Source: Erysipelotrichaceae bacterium
Lineage (GTDB): Bacteria; Bacillota_I; Bacilli_A; Erysipelotrichales; Erysipelotrichaceae
Assembly: GCA_030526485.1 (NCBI GenBank)
Contig: JAUNCS010000007.1
Span: 1 to 59,901, forward strand
Reading direction: 5' to 3'
DNA length: 59,901 bases
Position 1 is the stretch's first letter; each line of letters starts with the position of its first letter. Both the position numbers and the translations under genes were made by a program. Shown here in pieces: positions 33,047 through 43,437 of the stretch. Under the pieces are notes generated by a model. It did not search any database and was not told the origin of the DNA. It saw only the letters and a list, made by a program, of their open reading frames with translations.

Positions 33047-33732
33047 TGATTAGCACCTACAATTAAACTGCTTAAAAAGATGGCAGCTGTTTCTGCTCTT
33101 AAGATTCTTTTTCCTAAAGAAACAGATTCAAAGCCCATCTTTACAAATTCTTCAACTTCTCCAGTTTCAAAACCGCCCTCAGGACCAATAATAATAGTCA
33201 CTGATTTAAGGTTAGAAAAACCCTCTTTTTTAAAGGTTTCTTTTTCATAAGCCAGGATATTTACATCACTAAGATAATTCTTAAGTGTCTTAATATCAGC
33301 GTAATCGCAGATTTCCGGTACGATATTGCGATGGCACTGTTCACTGGCCTCTCTTACAATCTTTTTAAAGCGATCAAGTTTATTGGTTCCCTTACCCTCT
33401 TTTACTACTGATCTTCTGGCTTTATAAGGGACAATTCTTTTAACGCCAATTTCCGTTAACTTCTGAATAGCGAAGTCAAACTTATCGTTTTTAATCAAAG
33501 ATAAGACAACGGTAATATCGACATCCAGTTCATTATTTTCATCTAGTTTATTAATGATATGAGCATCACCATCCATTAGTTCGCAAAGGTATAAAGAACC
33601 TTCTTCATCTGCCAGTCTGAACTGATAGCCGTTTTCCGCTCTTAAGACCTTTTTTAACTGATGTTTAATATCGGAATTTAAAGGAAAATATTCGTTATTA
33701 TTTATAACGCCCTCAACAAAAAACTGTTGCAT
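33043..33732 (-). CDS. rsmE: 16S rRNA (uracil1498-N3)-methyltransferase
   Basis: SPOUT methyltransferase (229 aa). An N-terminal PUA-like domain is followed by the knot domain with LTEIGVKRIVPYKARRSV, IIGPEGGFETGEVEEF and SLGKRILRAETAAIFLSSL, the RsmE signatures. It lies between corC and mtaB, with overlapping or abutting ends. Confidence 0.95.
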   Translation of the reverse strand: MQQFFVEGVINNNEYFPLNSDIKHQLKKVLRAENGYQFRLADEEGSLYLCELMDGDAHIINKLDENNELDVDITVVLSLIKNDKFDFAIQKLTEIGVKRIVPYKARRSVVKEGKGTNKLDRFKKIVREASEQCHRNIVPEICDYADIKTLKNYLSDVNILAYEKETFKKEGFSNLKSVTIIIGPEGGFETGEVEEFVKMGFESVSLGKRILRAETAAIFLSSLIVGANQ

Positions 33733-34991
33733 TAATCTTCCTCCTTTTCCTCTTCTTCATTAACTAAAGTAACCTTAATCTTGTGAATAGTCTTTTCATC
33801 ACATTCACTTACTTCAATATGCAGATTTTTATAATTAAAGCTTTCACCCTTATTTGGAATCTTGTCCATACTGTGGATGACAAAGCCTGACACAGTATTA
33901 AAATCGAATTCTTCATCTTCGATAATATCGAAGTATTCAAACATATCATCGATATCGGCATCGCAGTTTACATAGTAAGTTGTATCATCGACTTTTTTAA
34001 AGTATTCAACTACTTCATCGTGTTCATCATAGATTTCACCAACGATTTCTTCTAAGATATCTTCCATAGTGATAATACCGGCAGTACCGCCATATTCATC
34101 GATAACTACCGCCATATGAGACTTGGTTACCTGTAACTGTTTTAATAGAGCTGAAATTTTAACGTGTTCTGATGTATATACTGGCTTAGACAGCAATCTT
34201 TTAATACTGGTCTTGCCATCACGATAGTATTGGTAATAGAAGTCTTTTTCATGCAGGACACCAACGATATTATCAATAGTTCCTTCATAGATTGGTAAAC
34301 GTGAAAAGCCAGATTCTCTGAATAAAGAGTCCATTTTTTCTAATGAATCCTTAATATCGCAGGCACAGACTTCTACTCTAGGCGTAAAGACCTTGCCAAC
34401 ATCCTGGTCATTGAATTCAATCGCATTAGTGATTAAATCAGCTTCATCTTCATCCATATCGCCATCTTCTTGCGCTTCTTCGACCATGGTAATGAATTCT
34501 TCACTTCTAAATTCATCAGTATCTTCACTTTTGAATAATTTAGAGATTAAACCACTGATACCATTAAAAATCATGGTAAATGGTGTTAAAAGACCAATAA
34601 AGAAAGAAATAAATGGTGTAATTGCTATCGCAAACTTTTCAGGTTGGGCCTTAGCTAAAGTCTTTGGTGTGATTTCGCCAAAAATTAAAACAAGTATAGT
34701 CATGACAATAGAAGAAATCAAGGCACCATTTTCCTTAAAGATAGAGATAAACAGTACAGTAGCCAGTGATGTTGAAACGATATTTACAATATTGTTTCCA
34801 ACAAGAACTGTCGTTAAAACAGTACTGAAGTCTTCGGCTAATTCTAAGGTTTTTAAGGCCTTGGGTGTACCATTAGTGGCCAGGTATTTAAGTCTGATCT
34901 TGTTTAAGCTTGAAAAAGCTGTTTCCGCAGCACTGAAAAAGCCACTGAAAAAGATCAGAATAATTAATGTGATTATGATATTGCTATTCAT
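33732..34991 (-). CDS. HlyC/CorC family transporter (CNNM domain, CBS pair, CorC-HlyC domain)
   Basis: Membrane protein (419 aa) linked to Mg2+ export or tolerance. The DUF21/CNNM domain has four hydrophobic segments in residues 1-145, beginning SGFFSAAETAFSSLNKIRLK. The CBS pair follows at about 195-325 (TPRVEVCACDIKDS to VVIDEYGGTAGIITMEDILE). The C-terminal CorC_HlyC domain ends the protein. I use ATG 34991, with AAGGAG 7 bases upstream. An upstream in-frame ATG at 35015 would add MAPRRSLS. Confidence 0.9.
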   Translation of the reverse strand: MNSNIIITLIILIFFSGFFSAAETAFSSLNKIRLKYLATNGTPKALKTLELAEDFSTVLTTVLVGNNIVNIVSTSLATVLFISIFKENGALISSIVMTILVLIFGEITPKTLAKAQPEKFAIAITPFISFFIGLLTPFTMIFNGISGLISKLFKSEDTDEFRSEEFITMVEEAQEDGDMDEDEADLITNAIEFNDQDVGKVFTPRVEVCACDIKDSLEKMDSLFRESGFSRLPIYEGTIDNIVGVLHEKDFYYQYYRDGKTSIKRLLSKPVYTSEHVKISALLKQLQVTKSHMAVVIDEYGGTAGIITMEDILEEIVGEIYDEHDEVVEYFKKVDDTTYYVNCDADIDDMFEYFDIIEDEEFDFNTVSGFVIHSMDKIPNKGESFNYKNLHIEVSECDEKTIHKIKVTLVNEEEEKEED

Positions 34992-35100
34992 GGACAGACT
35001 CCTTCTTGGAGCCATTTAATCTATATAAGATGTTACACAACGGAACTTCCAAAATATATATACTCCTTTTACTCGATATTCAAATATTAACAGATATTAA

Positions 35101-35811
35101 CTAAAGATTAAAGTAATCCTTAAACAGGTCAATGTTGTAGTTGGCTACAAGTTCCATTGGAAAATCATTTTCCTTTAGCACTTCTAAAGCCAAATCTACT
35201 CTTCCGACATTATAGCGGATATGGGCATCGGAATTCATAATTACCGGACATTTTAATTCCTTGCAGATTCTTAAAATTTCTTTTAAATTCTCTCTGGCAT
35301 TCATTCTAAATGAATCAGGAACTAAACCAGAATTATTTATTTCAACAAAGACTTTATTTTCCTTGCAGGCCTTAATAACGGTGTAATAATCACAAGGATG
35401 CTGGCCATCATCGATATGGCCTAAAATCTTTACAATTGGTGTATTGATTGCTTCTAAATAAAAATTGGTATTTTCTTCTTTGCTATGTTTAAAGCCGTGA
35501 ACATAGCCATGGATTGAAGCTACTGCATAATCAAGCTTAGCAGTATATTGTTTAACGGACTCGGCAAAATCTTCACCAATATTAAGTTCAATGCCATTTA
35601 AGATGCGCATGTTGCCAATCTGCTTTGGCACTTCTTTAAAGTTTACAAATACATGACGATGAGCACCAACGCCGACATTATCAGGCTGATGATCAGTATG
35701 TCCATAATACAAAAGACCTACATCGTAGGCCTCGCTTATGTTTTCAGTTAATGAACTATACGCATGATTTGAGAAAATTGTATGAGTATGTAAATCAACT
35801 AAATTTTTCAT
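35101..35811 (-). CDS. PHP-domain metal-dependent phosphoesterase (YcdX-like)
   Basis: Trinuclear-metal PHP phosphoesterase (236 aa). DLHTHTIFSNHAYS (metal motif I), GHTDHQPDN, GIELNIGE, ILGHIDDGQHPCDYYT and NSDAHIRYNVG are visible. The family contains YcdX and histidinol-phosphatase-like enzymes. The substrate is unknown. It starts 3 bases after the ftsZ stop. There is no Shine-Dalgarno sequence, and TAGAAT lies 7 bases before the ATG inside ftsZ. Confidence 0.88.
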   Translation of the reverse strand: MKNLVDLHTHTIFSNHAYSSLTENISEAYDVGLLYYGHTDHQPDNVGVGAHRHVFVNFKEVPKQIGNMRILNGIELNIGEDFAESVKQYTAKLDYAVASIHGYVHGFKHSKEENTNFYLEAINTPIVKILGHIDDGQHPCDYYTVIKACKENKVFVEINNSGLVPDSFRMNARENLKEILRICKELKCPVIMNSDAHIRYNVGRVDLALEVLKENDFPMELVANYNIDLFKDYFNL

Positions 35812-35814
35812 TGT

Positions 35815-36939
35815 TTAGATTCTAGACTTAAAGAAAGTTGGAATGTCATCTTCTTCTTCAACGACATTAACTTCTTCACTTCTTCCCTTTTCTGTTTCTG
35901 TTGCAACGCTGATATTTTCACCGAAAACAGTTTCTGGCTTGTTGTTCTGTGAAACAAACAGTGTTGTATTCTGTTTTGTTGTCTTTGTATTAGGTAATTC
36001 AAAGCCTGTAGCGATAACAGTAACGATGATGTTGTCACCTAATTGAGAGTTAATAGCTACACCGTAGATGATATCGATATCATTACCAGCAGCTTCCTTG
36101 ATGTATTCAACAGCTACTGCTGAATCGTAGATAGAAATACCAGGACCACCAGTTACGTTGATGATAGCAGCTTTAGCACCCTTGATCTGAGCTTCAAGTA
36201 ATGGAGACTTGATAGCCTTGCAAGCAGCTTCCTTAGCCTTGTTGTCGCCATTAGCCATACCGATACCGATTAATGCAGTACCCTTATTAGCCATTACAGT
36301 TCTAACATCAGCAAAGTCCAGGTTGATGAATGCAGGAACAGCAATTAAGTCAGTGATAGTCTGAACACCCTGTCTTAAGACATTATCTGCTTCCTTGAAA
36401 GCATCTTCCATTGGAATCTTACCAATAACATTTAATAACTTGTTGTTTGAAACGATGATTAAAGAATCGATATATTCTTTTAACTGTTCTAAACCAACAT
36501 TAGCCTGATCGTTTCTCTTTCTGCCTTCGAAGTCAAATGGTGTAGTAACAACACCAACTGTTAAAGCACCTGCTTCTTTAGCAAGTCTAGCGATAATTGG
36601 AGCAGCACCAGTACCAGTACCGCCACCTTCACCACAAGTGATGAAGACCATATCAGCGCCACCACAAGCTTTTCTGATGTCATCTTCTGATTCGATTGCA
36701 GCTTTCTGGCCGATTTCTGGATTAGCACCAGCACCTAAGCCCTTAGTTGTATTCTTACCTAAAACGATCTTGTTTTGGCATTTTGACATATTTAATGATT
36801 GTAAATCAGTATTGCATACATAGAATTCAACACCTTTTACACCATCGTTTACCATTCTGTTTACAGCGTTACAGCCAGCGCCACCTACGCCGAAGACCTT
36901 AATTCTAGCTACCTGATTGTATTCTGGTTTTGCAGTCAT
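35815..36939 (-). CDS. ftsZ: Cell division protein FtsZ
   Basis: Tubulin-like GTPase (374 aa) that forms the Z-ring. The GTP-binding [10 protein letters not shown] is at about 105-114, and the T7 loop with [11 protein letters not shown] is near 206-216. A short linker leads to the C-terminal peptide [11 protein letters not shown], which binds FtsA. GGGAGG precedes the ATG. ftsZ follows ftsA by 2 bases. The usual dcw genes (mraZ, mraW, mur genes, sepF) are not next to it. Confidence 0.98.
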   Translation of the reverse strand: MTAKPEYNQVARIKVFGVGGAGCNAVNRMVNDGVKGVEFYVCNTDLQSLNMSKCQNKIVLGKNTTKGLGAGANPEIGQKAAIESEDDIRKACGGADMVFITCGEGGGTGTGAAPIIARLAKEAGALTVGVVTTPFDFEGRKRNDQANVGLEQLKEYIDSLIIVSNNKLLNVIGKIPMEDAFKEADNVLRQGVQTITDLIAVPAFINLDFADVRTVMANKGTALIGIGMANGDNKAKEAACKAIKSPLLEAQIKGAKAAIINVTGGPGISIYDSAVAVEYIKEAAGNDIDIIYGVAINSQLGDNIIVTVIATGFELPNTKTTKQNTTLFVSQNNKPETVFGENISVATETEKGRSEEVNVVEEEDDIPTFFKSRI

Positions 36940-36941
36940 AA

Positions 36942-38204
36942 TTATTCCTCCCTGTCTTTATCCTTATAAAGCTCAAATAAACTTTTAATTTTTGATGTGA
37001 TTGATTCACCTTCTACATTGATCTCAATCTGATCAACTGTTTTATCATATTCTGCTATATTAACACAGTTTACACTGATTTCATTTAAAACAGCTTTCTC
37101 TTTATAAATATACAAAGAACCATAAACTGCTGCAACATTGGCATTTCTTACACCAATTGAATCAGGATAATATGTCTTAACTTCACAACCTGTAGACTCT
37201 TTAAGCAGATCAACAAGAGCCTTCATATTAGAACCCTCACCAGTTAAACAGAAAGAAGCACCCTTCTCCATAATTGGTTTGCACATCGCAATAATACGGT
37301 CTACAAAATCGTTTAACGGTTTTCTAACACTTTCGTTTAATTCATTAACGGTAATTGAATTAGAACGGTTTTCACTGTTCCAGGCATAGATTGAATCATC
37401 CAAGTGATCTGACTTAAAGTCAGTATTGTATTTGATTAATCTGTTAATAGTGCTTTCTGGCAAGTGATATTTCTTTACCACTGTAGCTGAAAGTGTATTT
37501 AAACCCTCATAGATGATTTCGGCACTGATTAACTTACCCTTGCTTAATAAAGTTAAATAAGTAAATTCATTGCCAACATCAAGAAGTATGATATTCTGAT
37601 TAATTGAATTATCCAGGCAGACACTTTCCTTAGAAATAGCATATGAATTTAATGTCAGATCCAGAACCTCAAGTCCAGCCTCTGCCATTAAAGAAACATA
37701 TGAATAAGCCATTTCCTTATCAGCACATAATAAGTCGATATCAACGATTGCTTCATCACAGTTTTCATTTTCTGGCAGTCTTCTAGTTGAAATACCATTT
37801 ACTGTATATTTAACAATCGAAGTGTTTATTACAATCAGATCATCACCAACATGTGTTTTTAAAGAATTGGTAATAGCTCTGGCGATATCTTTTTTCTTAA
37901 TGATTCCATCAAGTGGAATAACTGATACCTTTAAAGAAATCTTTTTAAAGTTTAAAGGTGGCAATACCAGAATTACTTTTTCAAGTTTAGCCCCTATCTT
38001 TTTACTTACGGCTTCTACGCCTTCTTTTAATGTTTCTAAGCATTCTTCCTTATTGACGATTTTATAGTCCTGAATCCCTGTTATAGGACTAGAATAATTA
38101 CAGATGACATTGAAACGGGTGTTGAAGTATTCCGCTACTAAAATCTGCAACTGACCATCATCTATCTTTAAAGAAGCATATACTTGTTTTAATGTTTTTC
38201 CCAT
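36942..38204 (-). CDS. ftsA: Cell division protein FtsA
   Basis: Actin-like protein (420 aa) that tethers FtsZ to the membrane. The order is first actin subdomain, SHS2 insertion, nucleotide pocket ([17 protein letters not shown], then [16 protein letters not shown]), and a C-terminal amphipathic helix ([13 protein letters not shown]). It is more diverged than Bacillus FtsA. The start is the ATG at 38204. TATAAT (38213-38218) lies 8 bases upstream with no Shine-Dalgarno sequence, so the ftsA message is probably leaderless. Confidence 0.9.
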   Translation of the reverse strand: MGKTLKQVYASLKIDDGQLQILVAEYFNTRFNVICNYSSPITGIQDYKIVNKEECLETLKEGVEAVSKKIGAKLEKVILVLPPLNFKKISLKVSVIPLDGIIKKKDIARAITNSLKTHVGDDLIVINTSIVKYTVNGISTRRLPENENCDEAIVDIDLLCADKEMAYSYVSLMAEAGLEVLDLTLNSYAISKESVCLDNSINQNIILLDVGNEFTYLTLLSKGKLISAEIIYEGLNTLSATVVKKYHLPESTINRLIKYNTDFKSDHLDDSIYAWNSENRSNSITVNELNESVRKPLNDFVDRIIAMCKPIMEKGASFCLTGEGSNMKALVDLLKESTGCEVKTYYPDSIGVRNANVAAVYGSLYIYKEKAVLNEISVNCVNIAEYDKTVDQIEINVEGESITSKIKSLFELYKDKDREE

Positions 38205-38250
38205 ACATATCAATTATACAATAGGTATATAAGTTTGTAGCCTAATAAAA

Positions 38251-38264
38251 GTTGAAAATTCAAC
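38251..38264. other. Palindrome in the ftsA/rpmB divergent gap
   Basis: GTTGAAAATTCAAC is a perfect 6-bp inverted repeat with a 2-base centre, between the -10 box of ftsA and the -35 of rpmB. It could be an operator. No factor is known. Confidence 0.4.
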
Positions 38265-38274
38265 AGAAAAATAC

Positions 38275-38303
38275 TTGCAAAAGGTAAATAACTATGGTTT
38301 AAT
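38275..38303 (+). promoter_or_regulatory. rpmB promoter
   Basis: TTGCAA (38275-38280), 17 bases, then TTTAAT (38298-38303), preceded by TGG as an extended -10. Confidence 0.75.
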
Positions 38304-38337
38304 AATAAGGCAATTAGATGAAGGGAGGCTTGTATCT

Positions 38338-38532
38338 ATGTCAAGAGTATGCGAAATTTCTGGTAAGGGACCTCTTTCTGGAAACAATCGTTCACATTCA
38401 CTTCGTGCTACACGCCGTAAGTGGAACGTTAATCTTCAAAATGCAACAATCTTAGTCGATGGCAAACCTACGAAGGTTCGTGTTTCTGCCCGTGCATTAA
38501 GAAGTTTAAAGGCTCAAGCAACTAAAGCATAA
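38338..38532 (+). CDS. rpmB: 50S ribosomal protein L28
   Basis: Ribosomal protein of 64 aa starting [20 protein letters not shown] and ending in a lysine/arginine-rich helix ([16 protein letters not shown]). GGGAGG precedes the ATG at 38338. The open frame upstream to 38275 covers the promoter. Only one CxxC-type cysteine remains, so this is the zinc-independent form. Monocistronic. Confidence 0.97.
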   Translation: MSRVCEISGKGPLSGNNRSHSLRATRRKWNVNLQNATILVDGKPTKVRVSARALRSLKAQATKA

Positions 38533-38533
38533 T

Positions 38534-38560
38534 AAAGGATCTCGAAAGAGAGCCTTTTTT
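38534..38560 (+). terminator. rpmB terminator
   Basis: Stem AAAGGATCTC / GAGAGCCTTT (one A-G mismatch) with a GAAA loop, then TTTTTT. Confidence 0.88.
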
Positions 38561-38577
38561 ATTGCCCTGCTCTATTT

Positions 38578-38608
38578 AAATAGCGGAACTATTACAGTTC
38601 CGCTATTT
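38578..38608 (-). terminator. Terminator of the 702-aa hybrid kinase gene
   Basis: A 13-bp perfect stem AAATAGCGGAACT / AGTTCCGCTATTT with a 5-base loop lies just after the stop. Confidence 0.85.
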
Positions 38609-40717
38609 TTAGATAATCTTGCTTAATTCTTCAATAATGTTTTCAATATTAACCGGCTTAGCAATATGACCATTCATACCACTTTCCAAAGCTTTCTTCT
38701 TATCTTCTTCAAAAGCGTTGGCAGTCATCGCGATAATTGGAATACTAGATTTAATACCATCTTCCATACTTCTAATCCTGATAGTTGTTTCATAGCCATT
38801 TAAATTAGGCATCTGTATATCCATTAGTATGAAATCATAAGTTCCATCTTCTGCATTTGAAAATTTTTCGATACAGATTAAGCCATCTTCAGCTCTATCA
38901 ATGCTAGCACCAAATTCTGATAAGATAGCCTCAGCAATCTCAGCATTCAAATCATTGTCTTCAGCTAAAAGAATATGCTTGCCACGAAGTATTTCAACAT
39001 TTTCTGGCTTTGATACATTATGTTTTTCTTCATAATAAGATTCATCTGCCAGCTTATGAGGAATGATAACGGTAAATTTTGTACCCTTGCCAATTTCTGA
39101 ATCAACGGTAATATAGCCATCCATTAAATCAACAAGTTTCTTAACGATAGTCATACCCAAACCAGTACCAGGAACCTTACCGGTTGTTGTATTTCTTTCT
39201 CGGGCAAAAGAGTCAAACAGATGAGGGATAAATTCCTTACTCATACCAATGCCAGTATCAATGATTTCGGCTTTCATAGTCATGTAGCCTGGATTCATAT
39301 TGGGAAGTTCAGTGCAGATAACCTTAACACTGCCACCAGGTGGAGTGTATTTAATCGCATTAGAAATAAGATTTAGATGAATTTCCTTTATCTTTAGATG
39401 ATCACAGATAAAGTAATTATGTTTCATATTTAATTCAAAACTTAAATCAACACCCTTCTTTTCAGCATCTTCCTTAAAGACGCTGATAAGTCCCGGAATA
39501 ATATCGCCAGACTTGATACAGCTTTCATTTAATTCCATCTTGCCACTTTCAATACGGGCAACATCTAATACATTATTAATAATCGAAAGTAATAAATTAC
39601 CTGCCTGTTCTATCTTTTCCTGATAATCCAGCAGTTTTGGATCTTTTAATTCTTTCTTGATTAAGTGATTATAACCAAGCAAGGCATTCATTGGTGTTCG
39701 AATATCGTGAGACATATTAAACAGGAAATCAGTCTTGGCAGCATTAGCCTTTTCTGCATCCTGTTTAGCTTTTTCTGCCTCTTCTTTAGCGTCCTGAATC
39801 TGTTTTTGAGCACTCATATATACTTTTGTTAGATATAAAACAAAGGAAATGAAAGTAATAACAGCAAAACAAATCAATAGATAAACAATTCGATTGGAAG
39901 TCGAAACGATATTATCGGTAGCCAGCTGCGGATAAATTTCCAATAGATAATAGTTACTATTATCCAGTTTCACCAAGCAGGCACCAACGTCATTTCCATT
40001 AATCGGAATAAGATTAGGTTCATCCGAATCATAAGCTTTGTAAATAGCGTTAGAATAAGCCTTATCATTTTCAAATAAGTCACTTAAATATAATTCAATA
40101 TTTGGATCATAACCTTCAGAACAAGCAATGATTCTGCCATCTTCATTAGCCAGATAAGAAAGAGCTTCATAGCCAACAAAACGGTCACTTAACAGTTTGG
40201 TAATACGATTGCTGGCCTGATAAACACCTACCAGTGAACCAGCAAACTCACCATTGTAATAAATCGGATTGTAGTACATCAAAAGTGTTTCGTGAGTTGC
40301 CCTGGAATTATAAATAAGTTCCATGCCCAAATTGCCTGCCTTGGCATCAAGATAATATTGTCTGTCTCTGGCATCAGATACACCACCAGTGATGTTGTGG
40401 TCCATACCTTCACTATCAGCGAATTCCATGAAGTCAAATACAGAATTTTGAATTAAGTGCTGAATTGAAGAAATATCAAATTCCGGACCATCAAGTGAAT
40501 TACTTACAAGTTCACTAAGAATACGAATATTGTCATAACCCTTGCTTAGTTCTTCATCCATGATTAATGACAGTTTTTCCGTATTATCAATTAAAGACAT
40601 TTGATTATCGATAATGACTCTGTCTCTATTTTTACTTGCAAAAAGCACCAATGAGCCCAAAAGAAGCATTGATACTAATAAAATAGCCAGTATAAATTGT
40701 TTTTTATTTTTATTCAT
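38609..40717 (-). CDS. Hybrid sensor histidine kinase with extracellular Cache-like domain
   Basis: 702-aa hybrid kinase. Membrane helix at 8-26, extracellular sensor at about 30-270 with dCache-like features ([36 protein letters not shown]), second helix at about 275-298, then a coiled coil at 300-330. The HisKA domain has the phospho-acceptor His337 in [18 protein letters not shown]. The HATPase has [17 protein letters not shown] and [11 protein letters not shown]. The receiver has Asp633 in [12 protein letters not shown] and Lys687. No output domain follows. Probable partners are response regulators or phosphotransfer proteins outside the window. Confidence 0.95.
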   Translation of the reverse strand: MNKNKKQFILAILLVSMLLLGSLVLFASKNRDRVIIDNQMSLIDNTEKLSLIMDEELSKGYDNIRILSELVSNSLDGPEFDISSIQHLIQNSVFDFMEFADSEGMDHNITGGVSDARDRQYYLDAKAGNLGMELIYNSRATHETLLMYYNPIYYNGEFAGSLVGVYQASNRITKLLSDRFVGYEALSYLANEDGRIIACSEGYDPNIELYLSDLFENDKAYSNAIYKAYDSDEPNLIPINGNDVGACLVKLDNSNYYLLEIYPQLATDNIVSTSNRIVYLLICFAVITFISFVLYLTKVYMSAQKQIQDAKEEAEKAKQDAEKANAAKTDFLFNMSHDIRTPMNALLGYNHLIKKELKDPKLLDYQEKIEQAGNLLLSIINNVLDVARIESGKMELNESCIKSGDIIPGLISVFKEDAEKKGVDLSFELNMKHNYFICDHLKIKEIHLNLISNAIKYTPPGGSVKVICTELPNMNPGYMTMKAEIIDTGIGMSKEFIPHLFDSFARERNTTTGKVPGTGLGMTIVKKLVDLMDGYITVDSEIGKGTKFTVIIPHKLADESYYEEKHNVSKPENVEILRGKHILLAEDNDLNAEIAEAILSEFGASIDRAEDGLICIEKFSNAEDGTYDFILMDIQMPNLNGYETTIRIRSMEDGIKSSIPIIAMTANAFEEDKKKALESGMNGHIAKPVNIENIIEELSKII

Positions 40718-40794
40718 AGCCCATCCTTTATGGAGATATTATTATTTTTTTAACATATACTACTTTTAGTATAAATAAAAAATTCACATAATAA

Positions 40795-40821
40795 AAGGAA
40801 AAGCCGGTTTTACACCGACTT
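40795..40821 (-). terminator. Terminator after plsC
   Basis: Stem AAGTCGGT / ACCGGCTT (one G-U pair) with a 5-base loop followed by TTCCTTTTATT on the minus strand. The T-tract is interrupted. Confidence 0.65.
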
Positions 40822-40832
40822 AAATATGAATA

Positions 40833-41534
40833 TTAACGATAGAAACCACGATATTCTTCCGGCAATAAGACAGCTATCTTTTTCATCAGATATGTAGTTG
40901 CATACTCTGTATATTCTTTTCTATCCTGACTAACCTGTTTAACTGGCAAGTTAAACTGTTGGCCTATATTGACAATAATTTCTGCATGATGGAACTCTTC
41001 TTTTTCCATATTACCTTCCATATTTACTGGAAGCAGCTTTTCACTGCCAGATAAGCCAATTGGGATAATTGGTGCTCCTGTCACTTTGGCAATCATGACA
41101 ATGCCGTTTTTAGCTTCTATCATACTGCCAGTTCTGCTTCTTGTACCTTCAGGGAAAATCAGGATACTTTCGCCATTTTTTACCAGATTAATTATTCTTT
41201 TAATACCTTCAGTATCAGCGCTGTTAGGCACGATATTAGTTGTTTTAACAACATTTAAACCAATTTTTGTAAAACTGTTACCTGATAATTTAACACCAGC
41301 TACAAAAGTTGGATTAATGCTTTTTAATACTTTGTTTAAAATTAAGCCATCAGAATTGCTCAAATGGTTGCAGATAAAGATAGTTGGCTTTTTAGCATTC
41401 TCAAGATTTTCAATACCATGAACATTAACATTTGCATATTTATTCAAGAAAACCTCTACCAGTTTTTCGCTAACTTTAATCCTGGTTTTTTCTGGCAATA
41501 TATTTATTAAATTAATTGCACACTTAATTAACAT
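40833..41534 (-). CDS. plsC: 1-acyl-sn-glycerol-3-phosphate acyltransferase (PlsC family)
   Basis: Membrane-associated acyltransferase (233 aa) that makes phosphatidic acid from lysophosphatidic acid. The catalytic HX4D motif is NHLSNSDGLIL (about 56-66), and the glycerol-phosphate motif is LIFPEGTRSRTGS. GGAAGG precedes the ATG. It lies between two hybrid kinase genes. Whether it is served by the riboswitch promoter is uncertain, because a strong hairpin precedes it. Confidence 0.9.
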   Translation of the reverse strand: MLIKCAINLINILPEKTRIKVSEKLVEVFLNKYANVNVHGIENLENAKKPTIFICNHLSNSDGLILNKVLKSINPTFVAGVKLSGNSFTKIGLNVVKTTNIVPNSADTEGIKRIINLVKNGESILIFPEGTRSRTGSMIEAKNGIVMIAKVTGAPIIPIGLSGSEKLLPVNMEGNMEKEEFHHAEIIVNIGQQFNLPVKQVSQDRKEYTEYATTYLMKKIAVLLPEEYRGFYR

Positions 41535-41546
41535 TGTTTATTCCTT

Positions 41547-41580
41547 CCCAATAAAAAGATTTTTCAATTGAAAAATCTTT
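41547..41580 (-). terminator. Terminator between the riboswitch-controlled kinase and plsC
   Basis: A perfect 26-base palindrome (AAAGATTTTTCAA / TTGAAAAATCTTT, no unpaired centre) is followed by TTATTGGG on the minus strand. Confidence 0.75.
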
Positions 41581-41582
41581 CC

Positions 41583-43379
41583 TTATTTATTTATAACTTC
41601 TGCTAAAACAGACATCAATTTAGCAATATCAATCGGCTTAGAAACATGGCCACTCATACCGGCATCCATTGCATTCTTTTTATCTTCTTCAAAGGCGTTG
41701 GCTGTCATCGCAATAATTGGAATTTCTTTAAAATATTTATCTTCCAACAGTCTTATATTCTTTGTAGCTTCATAACCATTCATATTAGGCATCTGAATAT
41801 CCATCAAAACCAGATCGTAATGATTAAGCGGATGATTCTTTAGGCTTTCAATACATTCCACACCATCCTGTACCAGTTCAATTAAAGCTCCATATGGCTT
41901 TAGAATTTCATAGATTATTTCTCTATTTAATTCATTATCCTCAGCAATCAAAATACGTTTATTAGCCAGCTGATTCTCATCTACTGCTGATTCCTTATTT
42001 TCTTCAATCTTTTCCGTAGCAATCTTATGAGGAATAGATACCTTAAAAGTAGTGCCTTCATGAAGCTTACTTTCAACGCTCAAGGAACCACCCATCAGTT
42101 CTACCAGCTTTTTAACAATTGGCATACCTAAACCAGTTCCTTCAATCTTGGAATCGGTAGTAGTGGTTTCTCTGGTGAATTCTTCAAAGATTGTTGGTAA
42201 GAATTCTTCACTCATACCAATACCGCTATCAGAAATAGTTGAAACGATAGTTGTATAACCATTAATCTCATTAGGAATTTCTTCCATAATTAATTCGACT
42301 TTACCGCCCTCTGGTGTATATTTGTAGGCATTAGAAACCAGATTCAATAGAATTTCATTTAATTTAACCTTATCAAGATAAATAAATGGTGTATTAACCT
42401 TAAACTGATAATTAAAAGTTATACCCTTCTTTTTCATTAATTCAGTATATAAATTAACAATTTCATCATAGACCTCATCAGAAGCATAAACCTGTTCATT
42501 TAAACTGATCTTGCCTGATTCAATTCGTGCCATTTCCAATACGTTATTGATGATTGATAAAAGAATATCAGAAGCTCCTTTTAGTTTATTCAGATATTCC
42601 TTGCTCTTTTGCTTGTCATCAAAGTTATTTTCCATTAAACCAGCATAGCCAATAATAGCGTTCATTGGTGTACGGATATCGTGAGACATTGAAAATAAGA
42701 AGTCGGTCTTAGCCTTATTAGCTTTTTCTACATCTTTTTTAGCCTTATTCAGCTGTTCATTAACACTTTGTATTTCTTCAATATATTTAGCGTCTTTAAA
42801 CTTATCAAAACGCATATTAACGATAATACCAAGTATCACAAAACACACAACATAAGAGGCTGTTGACTGCAGGATATTGATCTCAAAGTGCTTGGGATTA
42901 ACATATGCAAAAGTAGCTAATAAAAAAGTAATATATGTAAGAGTATTTAAAGTTAGTTCATATTTATAAGGTAAATAGAAGATAACGGGCGAAACAATGA
43001 TAAATAAAGGAGTGTAGATAGCACTGTATTCAGGTGATACCAGTGTATCGGTTGAAATAAGAAATAAAGCGAGAACCAGCTGCATGGCAGTTGGAATATA
43101 CTTGGCAACTATCTTCTTCTTGCCCTTTATGTAGAAATATCTGGTAAGTGGATAAAAACAGGCAATCAGGATTACCGGAACTAAAAAAGCCAGACGAAAA
43201 TCAAAGCTCTTATATAAAAGCAGTGATAGCAGCTGGAAAACAAGATAGACAACAGAAACCACCTGAGATGTAGACTTAACTCGGCTTAAGCTTTCTTTGG
43301 TGATTTCATCAAGATATTCATTAAAATAGTTGTCCTGTTTGACGATTGATTTTTTAATTCTTTGCAGATATGTTGGCAT
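41583..43379 (-). CDS. Hybrid sensor histidine kinase behind a c-di-GMP riboswitch
   Basis: 598-aa hybrid kinase. About six transmembrane segments span residues 38-190 with little extracellular sequence, so it probably senses in or at the membrane. A coiled coil follows (200-226). HisKA has His233 in [19 protein letters not shown]. The HATPase has NLVSNAYKYTPEGG, SDSGIGMS and GTGLGMPIVKKL. The receiver has phospho-acceptor Asp527 (MDIQMPNMNGYE) and SKPID. No output domain. It is preceded by a 140-base leader with a c-di-GMP-I riboswitch and a terminator, so its expression should follow c-di-GMP. Confidence 0.95.
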   Translation of the reverse strand: MPTYLQRIKKSIVKQDNYFNEYLDEITKESLSRVKSTSQVVSVVYLVFQLLSLLLYKSFDFRLAFLVPVILIACFYPLTRYFYIKGKKKIVAKYIPTAMQLVLALFLISTDTLVSPEYSAIYTPLFIIVSPVIFYLPYKYELTLNTLTYITFLLATFAYVNPKHFEINILQSTASYVVCFVILGIIVNMRFDKFKDAKYIEEIQSVNEQLNKAKKDVEKANKAKTDFLFSMSHDIRTPMNAIIGYAGLMENNFDDKQKSKEYLNKLKGASDILLSIINNVLEMARIESGKISLNEQVYASDEVYDEIVNLYTELMKKKGITFNYQFKVNTPFIYLDKVKLNEILLNLVSNAYKYTPEGGKVELIMEEIPNEINGYTTIVSTISDSGIGMSEEFLPTIFEEFTRETTTTDSKIEGTGLGMPIVKKLVELMGGSLSVESKLHEGTTFKVSIPHKIATEKIEENKESAVDENQLANKRILIAEDNELNREIIYEILKPYGALIELVQDGVECIESLKNHPLNHYDLVLMDIQMPNMNGYEATKNIRLLEDKYFKEIPIIAMTANAFEEDKKNAMDAGMSGHVSKPIDIAKLMSVLAEVINK

Positions 43380-43394
43380 ATTCTCTCTTTCAAA

Positions 43395-43418
43395 TAAAAA
43401 AACACTAAAAAATTAGTG
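43395..43418 (-). terminator. Expression-platform terminator of the c-di-GMP riboswitch
   Basis: Minus-strand hairpin CACTAA / TTAGTG with a 4-base loop, followed by seven T. Upstream, ACTGGC can pair with GCCAGT of the aptamer, which gives a possible alternative fold. Confidence 0.8.
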
Positions 43419-43437
43419 CCAGTAAGTCTCAAAAAAT

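Noticed and set aside
34393-35019. 208-codon ORF on the plus strand opposite the corC-type gene
   Set aside because: Mirror of a well-supported gene on the other strand; low-complexity Ser/Ile/Lys composition and no start signal.
40740-40790. Second c-di-GMP riboswitch before the 702-aa kinase
   Set aside because: The gap has an AT-rich inverted repeat (TATACT...AGTATA) but no ACGCAAAGC or GGCC aptamer motifs.
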